Shown here: piece after piece, positions 36,769 to 45,617 of the stretch
Layout of the letters: the number at the start of each line of letters is the position of its first letter
How positions within the stretch are numbered: position 1 is the first letter of the stretch
NCBI RefSeq assembly: GCF_002864685.1
Contig: NZ_NMQZ01000005.1
Coordinates: 62,001-126,000, forward strand
Reading direction: 5' to 3'
Length of the DNA stretch: 64,000 nt
Source: Alloalcanivorax mobilis
GTDB lineage: Bacteria > Pseudomonadota > Gammaproteobacteria > Pseudomonadales > Alcanivoracaceae
Made by a program: the position numbers and the translations under genes
Notes under the pieces: generated by a model
The model's database searches: none
What the model saw: only the letters and a program-made list of their open reading frames with translations
Told to the model about the DNA's origin: nothing

Positions 36769-37536
36769 TCAGTTCTTGTTATAAATGCGGTTGAGCTTGC
36801 GCATGCCGCCGATCCAGCGATCGTAGTTTTCGGTTTTGTTGCGCATGTACTGCAACACTTCCGGGTGTGGCAACACCAGGAACGTTTCTTTCTCGATGGC
36901 CTCCAGGCAGGCCTGGGCCACCGGCTCCGGCTCCATCATGCCGTTGACGCTGGCGACGCCGTCTTCCTTGCCCTTGGTCATGTTGGTGCGCACTGCCTGC
37001 GGGCACAGCACCGACACCTTAATGCCATCGTCGCCGTAGGTGAGCGCGATCCATTCCGCCAAACCGACCGCGGCGTGCTTGGTGACCGCGTAAGGGGCGG
37101 AACCGACTTGCGAGAGCAGGCCGGCGGCCGAGGCGGTGTTGAGAAAATAGCCGCCGCCACGGGCGATCATCTTCGGCGCCAGGTGACGGGCGGCGTAAAT
37201 GTGCGCCATCACGTTGATGTCCCAGATGCGCTGCCAGGCGTCGTTGGCCACTTCCGGCCCGCCGGGAATGGAAATGCCGGCGTTGGAGCAGAACAGATCA
37301 ATGGGGCCGAGGTCTTTTTCGGTGTCGTCGATCAGCGCTTTGATGTCGTTTTCGTCGGCGACGTTGACCTGTCGGGCAACGCCGTCCACCAATTTGGCGG
37401 TGGCCTCGGCGCCGTCACCGTCGAGATCGGCGCAGACGATTTTTTTCGCGCCCGCCTTGGCGAAAGTCTGCGCCAGGGCGCGGCCAATGCCACCGGCGGC
37501 GCCGGTGACGACCACGATGCGGTCTTTGATATCCAT
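36769..37536 (-). CDS. SDR-family oxidoreductase (last gene of the acyl-CoA cluster)
   Basis: This 255-residue short-chain dehydrogenase has the NAD-binding TGAAGGIGRAL near residue 12, NAG (CSNAGIS) near 85, a catalytic serine in NTASAAG and the YxxxK pair (YAVTK) near 150. ATG 37536 has AAAGGAG upstream. It is separated from the second SDR gene by 85 bp containing a heptad-repeat element. Together with the neighbouring genes it probably oxidises a hydroxyacyl or alcohol intermediate. Confidence 0.85.
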   Translation of the reverse strand: MDIKDRIVVVTGAAGGIGRALAQTFAKAGAKKIVCADLDGDGAEATAKLVDGVARQVNVADENDIKALIDDTEKDLGPIDLFCSNAGISIPGGPEVANDAWQRIWDINVMAHIYAARHLAPKMIARGGGYFLNTASAAGLLSQVGSAPYAVTKHAAVGLAEWIALTYGDDGIKVSVLCPQAVRTNMTKGKEDGVASVNGMMEPEPVAQACLEAIEKETFLVLPHPEVLQYMRNKTENYDRWIGGMRKLNRIYNKN

Positions 37537-37552
37537 AAGTTCTCCTTTGAGC

Positions 37553-37617
37553 GCTTGCACGCATCACGCTTCACGCAAAAGCAGGCGCGTGCAAGCGTGT
37601 TGCATGAAGCGTGCTCG
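37553..37617. repeat. Inverted heptad arms, TTCACGC type (element 4)
   Basis: The left arm (37553-37577) contains TTGCACGC-ATCACGC-TTCACGC. The right arm (37586-37617) contains GCGTGCAAGCGTG followed by GCATGAAGCGTG, its degenerate reverse complement. Only about 8 bp separate the arms. It lies 4 bp from the stop codon of the SDR gene that starts at 38401. Confidence 0.7.
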
Positions 37618-37621
37618 CGTC

Positions 37622-38401
37622 TTAACTCCACATAAAGGAGCCGCCACACACGGTCAATGCTTGCCCGGTCATGTAGCGGCTGGCGTCGGAACCCAGGAAC
37701 ACGGCGAGCCCCTGGAAGTCGTCCGCTTCGCCGAGGCGCCGCAGGGGGATCTGCGAGTTGGCACGTTTCACCGCCTCGGGGTTGTCCCACAGCGCCTTGG
37801 CGAAATCGGTGCGCACCAGCCCCGGACAGATCGCGTTGGCGCGAACGCCTTGCGGGCCGTATTCCAGTGCCAGGTTGCGCACCAGGCCGATCAGCGCCAG
37901 CTTGGAGGTGCCGTACAAACCCAGTGTCTCGGAGGGTTTGAAGGCACCGACGCTGGCGGTGAACATCATCGAGCCATTGCCTTTTTCGATCATGTCCGGC
38001 GCCACCAAACGGGCCAGCCACAGGTTGGCCTGCACGTTCACCTGCATGGTTTTTTCGTAGGCGTCGTCGGGGATTTCGGAAATCGGCCCGTAATGCACGT
38101 TGACGCCGGCGTTGCCGACCAGAATGTCCACCGGGCCGGCGAGCTGGTGGGTTTTCTCCACCAGCGCTTGCAGGTCCTCTTTGCGGCCGGCGTTGGCGGC
38201 CACCGCGTGCACACGGTCCGCGCCCACCGCTTTATTGATCTCGGCGGCGGTTTCGTCGAGGGTGTCCTGCTTGCGCGCGGAGATCACCACGGTGGCGCCG
38301 TGGGCGGCCAGCGCGTGCGCCATCGCCTTGCCCATGCCCTTGGAGGCGCCGGTCATCAGCGCCACCTTGCCGGTCAGATCGAACAGTGTGGTATCGACCA
38401 T
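37622..38401 (-). CDS. SDR-family oxidoreductase
   Basis: This 259-residue short-chain dehydrogenase has TGASKGMGKAMAHALA near residue 17, GNAGVN near 93, a catalytic serine in FTASVGA and YGTSK near 160. The C-terminus GQALTVCGGSFMWS is of the FabG type, so oxidation of a 3-hydroxyacyl-CoA is plausible. It starts 3 nt after the acyl-CoA dehydrogenase stop and is cotranscribed with it. In the lva system an SDR (LvaD) follows the dehydrogenase-like enzyme in the same way. Confidence 0.87.
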   Translation of the reverse strand: MVDTTLFDLTGKVALMTGASKGMGKAMAHALAAHGATVVISARKQDTLDETAAEINKAVGADRVHAVAANAGRKEDLQALVEKTHQLAGPVDILVGNAGVNVHYGPISEIPDDAYEKTMQVNVQANLWLARLVAPDMIEKGNGSMMFTASVGAFKPSETLGLYGTSKLALIGLVRNLALEYGPQGVRANAICPGLVRTDFAKALWDNPEAVKRANSQIPLRRLGEADDFQGLAVFLGSDASRYMTGQALTVCGGSFMWS

Positions 38402-38404
38402 GGC

Positions 38405-39655
38405 TCAGGCCCCGGTTTGGCGGTAACGGTTCACTTCGTTGCGGGCGACCACATTGTGGTGCACTTCGTCCGGACCGTCGGCGAGGCGCAGGGTGCGCTG
38501 CTGCATGTACATCTCGGACAGCGGTGACCAATGGCTGACACCGGTGGCGCCGTGAATCTGAATCGCCTGATCGATGATCTGGCAGCACTTCTCCGGCACC
38601 ATCGCTTTCGCCATGGACACCCAGATGCGGGCTTCTTTGTTGCCCATCACGTCCATGGCCTTGGCGGCCTTGAGCACGATCATGCGCATCGCCTCGATTT
38701 CGATGCGAGCGCGGGACACGATTTCCATGTTCTTGCCCAGATCGATGATTTTCTTGCCGAACGCTTCCCGGTTCATGCCGCGCTCAAGGATCAGATCAAG
38801 GGCTTTTTCCGCCGCGCCGATGGAGCGCATGCAGTGGTGAATGCGGCCCGGGCCGAGGCGCAGCTGGGAAATTTCAAAGCCGCGGCCTTCGCCCCAGAGA
38901 ATGTTTTCCTTGGGTACGCGCACGTTATCCAGCTTGATGTGCATGTGGCCATGGGGAGCGTGGTCGTGACCGAACACGCGCATCGGGCCCACGACCTCAA
39001 CGCCGGGGGTGTCCATGGGCACAAGGATCTGCGACTGCTGACGGAACGGCTGCGCGTCCGGGCTGGTCTTCACCATGCAGATCATGATCTTGCAACGCGG
39101 ATCGCCGGCGCCGGAGATGTAGTATTTCTCGCCGTTGATGACCCAGTCGTCGCCGTCCAGCACGGCGCTGGTTTCGATGTTGCGCGCGTCGGAAGAGGCA
39201 ACGTGCGGCTCGGTCATGCCGAAGCAGGAGCGGATCTCACCGGCCAGCAGCGGCTTGAGCCATTTTTCTTTTTGTTCCGGGGTGCCGACACGCTCAAGCA
39301 CTTCCATGTTGCCGGTGTCCGGCGCGGAACAGTTCAGCGTTTGTGACGCCAGCGGGTTTTTGCCCAGTTGGAAGGCGATGTAGGCGTAATCCAGGTTGGA
39401 GAGACCTTCACCGGTTTCCGCGTTGGGCAGGAAGAAGTTCCACAGGCCGCTAGCCTTGTCTTTGTCCTTGGCGGTTTGCAGCAGCTCCAGTTGGCCTGGG
39501 GCGTAGCTGAAGCGCTCGGCGCGGCCTTCGCCGAGGCGATGGAATTCCTCGGTGATCGGGTCGACGTTGTCGCGCATGTGCTTGGCCAGGGCGTCCAGCA
39601 GCGGGCGCGCGTCTTCGGACATCGCCAGGTTGTTCAGATCGGTATCGTTGCCCAT
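38405..39655 (-). CDS. Acyl-CoA dehydrogenase, ACAD10/ACAD11-like
   Basis: This 416-residue FAD enzyme has the acyl-CoA dehydrogenase fold. The central CFGMTEPHVASSDARNIETS near residue 145, SGAGDPRCKIMICM near 185 and GRGFEISQLRLGPGRIHHCM near 263 resemble the ACAD domain of ACAD10/ACAD11 more than ordinary chain-shortening dehydrogenases. In that subgroup the enzyme handles a 4-phosphorylated acyl-CoA made by an APH-type kinase; the matching kinase is encoded at 44031. The next SDR gene starts 3 nt after its stop. A gap of 143 nt separates it from the upstream hydratase. Confidence 0.87.
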   Translation of the reverse strand: MGNDTDLNNLAMSEDARPLLDALAKHMRDNVDPITEEFHRLGEGRAERFSYAPGQLELLQTAKDKDKASGLWNFFLPNAETGEGLSNLDYAYIAFQLGKNPLASQTLNCSAPDTGNMEVLERVGTPEQKEKWLKPLLAGEIRSCFGMTEPHVASSDARNIETSAVLDGDDWVINGEKYYISGAGDPRCKIMICMVKTSPDAQPFRQQSQILVPMDTPGVEVVGPMRVFGHDHAPHGHMHIKLDNVRVPKENILWGEGRGFEISQLRLGPGRIHHCMRSIGAAEKALDLILERGMNREAFGKKIIDLGKNMEIVSRARIEIEAMRMIVLKAAKAMDVMGNKEARIWVSMAKAMVPEKCCQIIDQAIQIHGATGVSHWSPLSEMYMQQRTLRLADGPDEVHHNVVARNEVNRYRQTGA

Positions 39656-39798
39656 GTGTGTCTACTCCTCAGGGTGGTGGGTCTCGCCGCGCCGGTCAGG
39701 GGCGGCGGGCGAGGCTGAATTCGATTCCGCCGGGGCGGATCGGGGGTCGGTAAAGCTGAAGGCCGTGTGCCTGGCAATCACCAGCATGGCGGCGCGGT

Positions 39799-40575
39799 TC
39801 AGCGGTTTTTCCATTGCGGTTGGCGTTTTTCAACGAAGGCGTTGACGCCTTCGCTGAAGTCTTCGGTGTGGCGCAGTTCCGACATCACTTCGCGGCTGTG
39901 CGCCAGGCTCGCTTTGAGCTGTTCCAGGTCGTCCATGCCATTGAGAACGCGCTTGGTGGCTTTCACCGACGACGGCGACACCGCGCAGATCTCGCGGGCT
40001 TTTTCCATGGCCGCCTCGAGCAGATGGCCGGCGGGCAGCACCGCGTTGACGAAGCCCAGTGAGAGCCCTTCGGCGGCGCTTACGTGGCGACCGGTGAGCA
40101 TGATCTCCACGGCGGGCTTGCGGCCAATCTGCCGGCTCAGCCGTTGCACGCCACCGGCGGCGGCGAACAGGCCCACTTTGACTTCCGGCAGCGCGAACGT
40201 GGCGGTGTCGGCGGCGAGCACGATGTCGCAGGACAGCGCGATCTCAAAGCCGCCGCCCATGGCGAAGCCGTTGACCGCCGCGATGATCGGCTTTTCCAGA
40301 TCAAAGCGCGACGACAAGCCAGCGAAGCCGGTGTCCGGCATGCTGCCCTTGCCGCCCTGGGCGGTGTATTTGAGGTCGTTGCCGGCGGAGAACGCCTTGG
40401 CGCCGGCGCCGGTGAGCACCGCCACCCACAGATCCGGGTCGGCGGCGAAGTCGTCCCAGATGGCGGACATTTCCTGGTGCATCGGCGCGTGCACGGCGTT
40501 GTAGACGTCCGGCCGGTTCATGGTCACCAGCAGAATCGGACCATGGCGTTCGGTGGTGACGAATTGATCACTCAT
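39799..40575 (-). CDS. Enoyl-CoA hydratase/isomerase
   Basis: This 258-residue crotonase-fold protein has the oxyanion-hole regions AFSAGNDLKYT near residue 60 and GFAMGGGFEIALSCDIV near 108. The glutamate positions of true hydratases are partly replaced (LPEVKVGLFAAAGG near 134), so hydratase or isomerase activity are both possible. It begins 1 nt after the stop of the 3-hydroxyacyl-CoA dehydrogenase, giving a beta-oxidation pair. Confidence 0.87.
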   Translation of the reverse strand: MSDQFVTTERHGPILLVTMNRPDVYNAVHAPMHQEMSAIWDDFAADPDLWVAVLTGAGAKAFSAGNDLKYTAQGGKGSMPDTGFAGLSSRFDLEKPIIAAVNGFAMGGGFEIALSCDIVLAADTATFALPEVKVGLFAAAGGVQRLSRQIGRKPAVEIMLTGRHVSAAEGLSLGFVNAVLPAGHLLEAAMEKAREICAVSPSSVKATKRVLNGMDDLEQLKASLAHSREVMSELRHTEDFSEGVNAFVEKRQPQWKNR

Positions 40576-40576
40576 G

Positions 40577-41887
<1,311 letters not shown>

Positions 41888-41909
41888 GTTAAGGCTTCCA
41901 TGGTCGGGT

Positions 41910-43610
41910 TCAGACAGTAGACGGCAGCGGCAGGCCCGGGTGGCCGGCGGCGAGGCATTCGTCGCGCAGGGCGCGCCGGTCGATTTTGTCGGTGCCGCCG
42001 CGTGGCAGGGTGTGCGCGCGCATCCAGATGCGCTCCGGTGCTTTGAAACGGGCAATGTGTTCGGCCACGAAGGCGATCAATTGCGCTTCACTGACTCGCG
42101 CCCCGGCTTTGAGCTGCACGCCGGCGCCAACGGTTTCGCCCAGGCGCGGGTCGGGCACCGGGAACACGCCGGCCTCGACGACGTCCGCATGGCGATGCAG
42201 AACGCCTTCCACTTCCAGGCAGGAGATGTTTTCGCCGCCGCGAATGATGATGCTTTTTTTGCGGTCAACGATGTAGAACAGACCGTTGTCGTCCTGGTAG
42301 GCCAGATCGCCGGTCAACAACCAGCCCGCGCGCAGGGTTTGCGCGGTGGCCTCGGGCAGATTCAGATAGCCGCGCATATTGGCGGCGCTTTTCACGGTCA
42401 GTTCGCCGACCTCGCCCACCGGCAGTGGCCGGCCTTCGCCGTCGACGATACGAAATTCCTGAAGCGGTGGCGTCGGCCGGCCGGCCGCTTCCGGATGGCT
42501 GACGTAATCCGGCCCGGCCAGGGTGATGCCCAGGGCGTTGGTTTCGGTCATTCCCCAGCCGGAGGCAATCGCCGCGCCGGGGAAAGCCTCGGCCAGTTGC
42601 CCGACCTGCACCGCCGGCCGTTTGGCGCCGCCACCACCGATGGCTTCCAGGCTTTCCAGCTTTTCGCCCATGCGCCGCGCGGCGTCCATCAACTCGGCGG
42701 ATTGGGTCGGCACGCCAACAAAGCGGGTGACCCGCTCACGTTTGATAATGCGCACCGCCTCTTCCGCGTCCCACTTGTACATCAGGCTCATGGTGGTGCC
42801 GGTGGCCAGACCCTGCAGGAAATTCGACTGCAAGGCGGTGACGTGAAACAGCGGTGTCACCACCAGGGAGGCCGGTGGGTTGGCCGGCGCGGGGGGCGGC
42901 TCATCGAGCAGCAGCGGCGCCATCAAACGGGCCATGACCCAGGAGTAGACCGCCGAAATGGCGCCCCGGTGGGTCAGCCTGACGCCCTTCGGGTGGCCGG
43001 TGGAGCCAGAGGAATAGAGCACCGCGAAGTCGTCGTCGGTGGCGATGGCGGTGTCCGGCCAGTGGGTTTCGGAGCGGGCGGCCAACAGGTCCGCGTAGCG
43101 CCGCTCGCCGTCGGCGTCGCGCACCGCCACCAGATCCAGGCCGAGCCGCGCGGCGCCGGGGCGGATCTGCTGGTACCGGGGGCCGTCGGCGAACACCACC
43201 CGGGCGCCGCAATCCTCAAGCGCGTAGGCCAGTTCCTGCTCGGTCCACCAGGCGTTCATGGGCACCGCCACCGCGCCCATGGCGGTGATCGCGAGAATCA
43301 GAATCGGCAGTTCGGGGTAGTTGCGCATCGCCAGGGCAACCCGGTCGCCGGCCGCCACGTTGAGATCCTGGCCCAGCGCGTGGGCCAGGCGCGTCACCTC
43401 ATCGCACAGGCGCGGGTAGGACCAGCGCTCATCCTGGTAGACCAGCACGTCGCGCTCGCCATAGGCCGGCGCGGCCGCCTCCAGCAATTCACGCAGGTGC
43501 GCGGGGGCATTGCGAAACACTCGGTAACGCACGCCGTCGATGTCGGCATCGGTGAGCTCGAAACGGGGGTCGGTGTCGGCGAGGTGCGCGGCCGCTTGCT
43601 CCGGGGTCAT
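41910..43610 (-). CDS. Acyl-CoA synthetase (AMP-forming)
   Basis: This 566-residue class I adenylate-forming enzyme activates a carboxylic acid to its CoA thioester and would commit the imported acid to the pathway. The P-loop YSSGSTGHPKGVRLTHRG lies near residue 202, GWGMTETNALG near 348, LTGDLAYQDDNGLFYIVDR near 437, and the catalytic lysine in GGTDKIDRRAL near 545. It is the first gene of the minus-strand cluster and faces the kinase gene across a 420-bp control region. Its ATG lacks a ribosome site of its own; a short leader frame with a strong site ends 3 nt before it. Confidence 0.9.
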   Translation of the reverse strand: MTPEQAAAHLADTDPRFELTDADIDGVRYRVFRNAPAHLRELLEAAAPAYGERDVLVYQDERWSYPRLCDEVTRLAHALGQDLNVAAGDRVALAMRNYPELPILILAITAMGAVAVPMNAWWTEQELAYALEDCGARVVFADGPRYQQIRPGAARLGLDLVAVRDADGERRYADLLAARSETHWPDTAIATDDDFAVLYSSGSTGHPKGVRLTHRGAISAVYSWVMARLMAPLLLDEPPPAPANPPASLVVTPLFHVTALQSNFLQGLATGTTMSLMYKWDAEEAVRIIKRERVTRFVGVPTQSAELMDAARRMGEKLESLEAIGGGGAKRPAVQVGQLAEAFPGAAIASGWGMTETNALGITLAGPDYVSHPEAAGRPTPPLQEFRIVDGEGRPLPVGEVGELTVKSAANMRGYLNLPEATAQTLRAGWLLTGDLAYQDDNGLFYIVDRKKSIIIRGGENISCLEVEGVLHRHADVVEAGVFPVPDPRLGETVGAGVQLKAGARVSEAQLIAFVAEHIARFKAPERIWMRAHTLPRGGTDKIDRRALRDECLAAGHPGLPLPSTV

Positions 43611-43613
43611 CGC

Positions 43614-43667
43614 TTAGCGGGACCCGAAAAGGCGGCCTGGAACGGGGGCAGAGAGCAGCTTATTCAA
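43614..43667 (-). CDS. Possible 17-residue leader peptide before the acyl-CoA synthetase
   Basis: AAGGAG (43682-43677 on the minus strand) stands 9 nt before a TTG that opens a frame reading MNKLLSAPVPGRLFGSR and ending in TAA. The synthetase ATG follows one codon later in the same phase. The synthetase ATG has no recognisable ribosome site, so translation may be coupled through this leader. A true gene product is unproven. Confidence 0.35.
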   Translation of the reverse strand: MNKLLSAPVPGRLFGSR

Positions 43668-43776
43668 GGGTTTCTTCTCCTTATTAGGGGCCGGCTTTCA
43701 CGGCGCCTGGCGGCTTGTGGCGGGCCGCGATCACCGATTCCGGCGCGCTCCGGGCGGCGTGCCGCCGAACCGGAGG

Positions 43777-43790
43777 CTGACGTTTGTCAG
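43777..43790. promoter_or_regulatory. CTGAC-N4-GTCAG operator, site 1
   Basis: CTGACGTTTGTCAG is a 14-bp palindrome with perfect 5-bp arms, about 170 bp upstream of the acyl-CoA synthetase start. TTGACTTGACG lies upstream of it on the minus strand. It is identical in arm sequence and spacing to the sites at 43913 and 45409. Confidence 0.65.
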
Positions 43791-43875
43791 GTTCACGCTA
43801 CGACCAACAGCGGCGTCAAGTCAAGTCCGCGCGACCAGTGAGTCGCACCGACGCCGCGTTGATGCACCGGGCGCA

Positions 43876-43904
43876 TTGACGGCATCGCGGAGGGTCCCTA
43901 GTAT
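43876..43904 (+). promoter_or_regulatory. Sigma-70-type promoter of the ACAD10/11-type kinase gene
   Basis: The -35 TTGACG (43876-43881) and -10 TAGTAT (43899-43904) are spaced by exactly 17 bp. The predicted start near 43911 is immediately followed by operator site 2, so a bound protein would block transcription. Confidence 0.6.
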
Positions 43905-43912
43905 TTTCAATC

Positions 43913-43926
43913 CTGACAATCGTCAG
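43913..43926. promoter_or_regulatory. CTGAC-N4-GTCAG operator, site 2
   Basis: CTGACAATCGTCAG begins 8 bp after the -10 box of the kinase promoter and covers the predicted transcription start. The arms are identical to those of the other two sites. The geometry is that of a classical repressor site. Confidence 0.7.
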
Positions 43927-44030
43927 TTTTGGCTCGCGGCCGCCCTTGCCGGCGGTTTTGCCCGGCTGATGGTCCACTTTACGCCGCGCCCCGGTGTACG
44001 CAATCCCCGGGGACAGGACGGAATCACGCT

Positions 44031-45110
44031 ATGAACACTCAGGCCAATCCCTCAGCTCCGGTGATCGTCGAGCCCCTCGAAGTACATCGGATCGACGCCG
44101 CGGCACTGGCCGCCTGGCTCACCCCTTCTTTGCCGGAGGCCGCCGAGGGCCTGCGCGTTCAGCAGTTCCAGGGTGGCATGTCCAACCCCACCTATCTGCT
44201 GACCACCGCCGCCGGCAAACGCTACGTATTGCGTAAGAAGCCGCCGGGCAAGATTTTGCCCAAGGCGCACGCCGTGGACCGCGAGTTCCGCATCATGCAG
44301 GCGCTCACTGACACGCCGGTGCCGACGCCACGCATGGTGGCCTACTGCGATGACACGACGGTGATCGGCGCCGAATTCTTTGTCATGGAGTTTGTCGACG
44401 GGCGCATTATTCCACCGCCATCGATGACCCCGGTGCCCCGCGAAGAGCGGCCGGCGCTGGCCCATTCCCTGGTCGACACCCTGGCGCAGTTGCACGCGGT
44501 GGACTGGCGCGCGGTGGGGCTGGAGGGCTTCGGCCGCCCGGAAAATTACCTGGCGCGGCAGACGTCGCGCTGGGCCGGGCAATACGAAGCCTCCAAGGAG
44601 GCGCTGCCGGCGGATTTCGATTATTCGCAGATGGACTGGCTGCGTGACTGGTTGATGGACCATTCCCAGGTGCAGGACGAGAGCGCCATCGTCCACGGTG
44701 ACTACCGTCTGGGAAACACCATCATTCACCCGGATCGCCCGGAAGTGATCGCCATTCTGGATTGGGAACTGTGCACCATCGGCCATCCGATCGCCGATCT
44801 TGCCTACCTGTGTTTGCATTACCGCCTGCCCGCGGATTTGCCCGGGGTGGTGAACCTGGAGGAAGCGGGGCTGCCCAGTGAGCAGGCCATGCTGGAGCGC
44901 TATTGCCAGCGCACCGGCCGCGCCGGCATTCCGGAGTGGCCGGTGTTCCTGGCGTTCGCCTGCTTCCGCAGCGCGGCGATCATCCAGGGTGTGGCTGCCC
45001 GGGCCGCCCAGGGCAATGTCAGCAGCGCCAGCGTCGACCCGGTGGGCGAGGGAGCCCGTGCTCGCCGCGTCGCCGAAACCGGCGCCGCCATCGCGCGCGC
45101 GTACCAATAG
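44031..45110 (+). CDS. ACAD10/ACAD11-type aminoglycoside-phosphotransferase-fold kinase
   Basis: This 359-residue APH-fold kinase has the N-lobe segments GGMSNPTYLLTTAAGK and LRKKPPGKILPKAHAVDREF (residues about 47-88), which strikingly resemble the kinase domain of human ACAD10/ACAD11. The catalytic loop is HGDYRLGNTIIH near residue 222 and the metal site AILDWELCTIGHPIADLAYL near 240. Related kinases (ACAD10/11, bacterial LvaA) phosphorylate 4-hydroxyacyl-CoA. Here it is encoded apart from its dehydrogenase partner and transcribed divergently. ATG 44031 is the family-like start. Confidence 0.87.
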   Translation: MNTQANPSAPVIVEPLEVHRIDAAALAAWLTPSLPEAAEGLRVQQFQGGMSNPTYLLTTAAGKRYVLRKKPPGKILPKAHAVDREFRIMQALTDTPVPTPRMVAYCDDTTVIGAEFFVMEFVDGRIIPPPSMTPVPREERPALAHSLVDTLAQLHAVDWRAVGLEGFGRPENYLARQTSRWAGQYEASKEALPADFDYSQMDWLRDWLMDHSQVQDESAIVHGDYRLGNTIIHPDRPEVIAILDWELCTIGHPIADLAYLCLHYRLPADLPGVVNLEEAGLPSEQAMLERYCQRTGRAGIPEWPVFLAFACFRSAAIIQGVAARAAQGNVSSASVDPVGEGARARRVAETGAAIARAYQ

Positions 45111-45132
45111 AAAACAATAGAAAACGCACCTC

Positions 45133-45175
45133 GCCGGGCGCGGTCGCGCCCGGCACCCGGGTCTTCGGGGTTTTA
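45133..45175 (+). terminator. Probable terminator after the kinase gene
   Basis: A 9-bp GC-rich stem (GCCGGGCGC / GCGCCCGGC, 45133-45154) is followed by a second small hairpin around CCCGGGTCTTCGGGG and a TTTT run. It starts 23 bp after the kinase stop codon. Confidence 0.55.
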
Positions 45176-45408
45176 TCGCTTTCCGCCTTTTCCTTTTATC
45201 TCCTCCCCTTCACGTTCCTTGTCTCGCTTTGCCGTATCTGTTTACGGCAACCGTGTTGATGTCTTTTTTAAATAATTAATTTTTTCTCTCGATTTGTCAG
45301 TTCGCACTTTTCCGGCCGTGTGGATTACGCAACGGCTTGAAGAGGGCGGCGTTATTTTTTCGCTATTTGGTATTTTGATCTTGAAGGCGGGTACTTTTGC
45401 GGTTTAGC

Positions 45409-45422
45409 CTGACAACTGTCAG
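45409..45422. promoter_or_regulatory. CTGAC-N4-GTCAG operator, site 3
   Basis: CTGACAACTGTCAG lies about 195 bp upstream of the TAXI binding-protein gene. The centre is also nearly symmetrical, giving TGACA/TGTCA arms. A TATAGA at 45451 may be the -10 box, which would place this site just upstream of a weak -35 (GTTTCA, 45428-45433). Confidence 0.65.
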
Positions 45423-45441
45423 CCTGGGTTTCAGCCGTATT

Positions 45442-45468
45442 AATTAGGTCTATAGAGTTAGCCTAATT
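45442..45468. promoter_or_regulatory. Inverted repeat around the putative TRAP -10 box
   Basis: AATTAGG (45442-45448) and CCTAATT (45462-45468) are perfect inverted arms 13 bp apart. They enclose the TATAGA that is the best -10 candidate for the transporter operon. It could be a second regulator site. Confidence 0.4.
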
Positions 45469-45617
45469 GTGTTGCCGAGGAGAGCGAAGCAGTAAAAAGG
45501 CAGCGCGGCGCGTGTGGCTATTCAGGGTTTTTTTCGATTAAACCATACCGCGATGACAAGGCTCGATATCCACAAAGTGAAAGACGACGATTCGAAAATA
45601 AAAACGGAGCGATCACG

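Larger units (their letters stand above)
43611..44030. other. Divergent control region of the acyl-CoA cluster
   Basis: This 420-bp region separates the synthetase operon (minus) from the ACAD10/11-type kinase (plus). It contains a promoter for the kinase, two copies of the CTGAC-N4-GTCAG palindrome and a short leader frame before the synthetase. A repeated TTGACTTGACG on the minus strand (around 43825-43835) could serve as -35 for the synthetase operon. No further gene was seen. Confidence 0.65.
45111..45617. other. Long leader/control region before the TAXI-TRAP genes
   Basis: This 507-bp gap is visibly richer in A and T than its neighbours. It holds a hairpin after the kinase gene, operator site 3, an inverted repeat at 45442-45468 enclosing a TATAGA, and about 150 bp of further leader. 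No credible gene was found. Confidence 0.6.
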
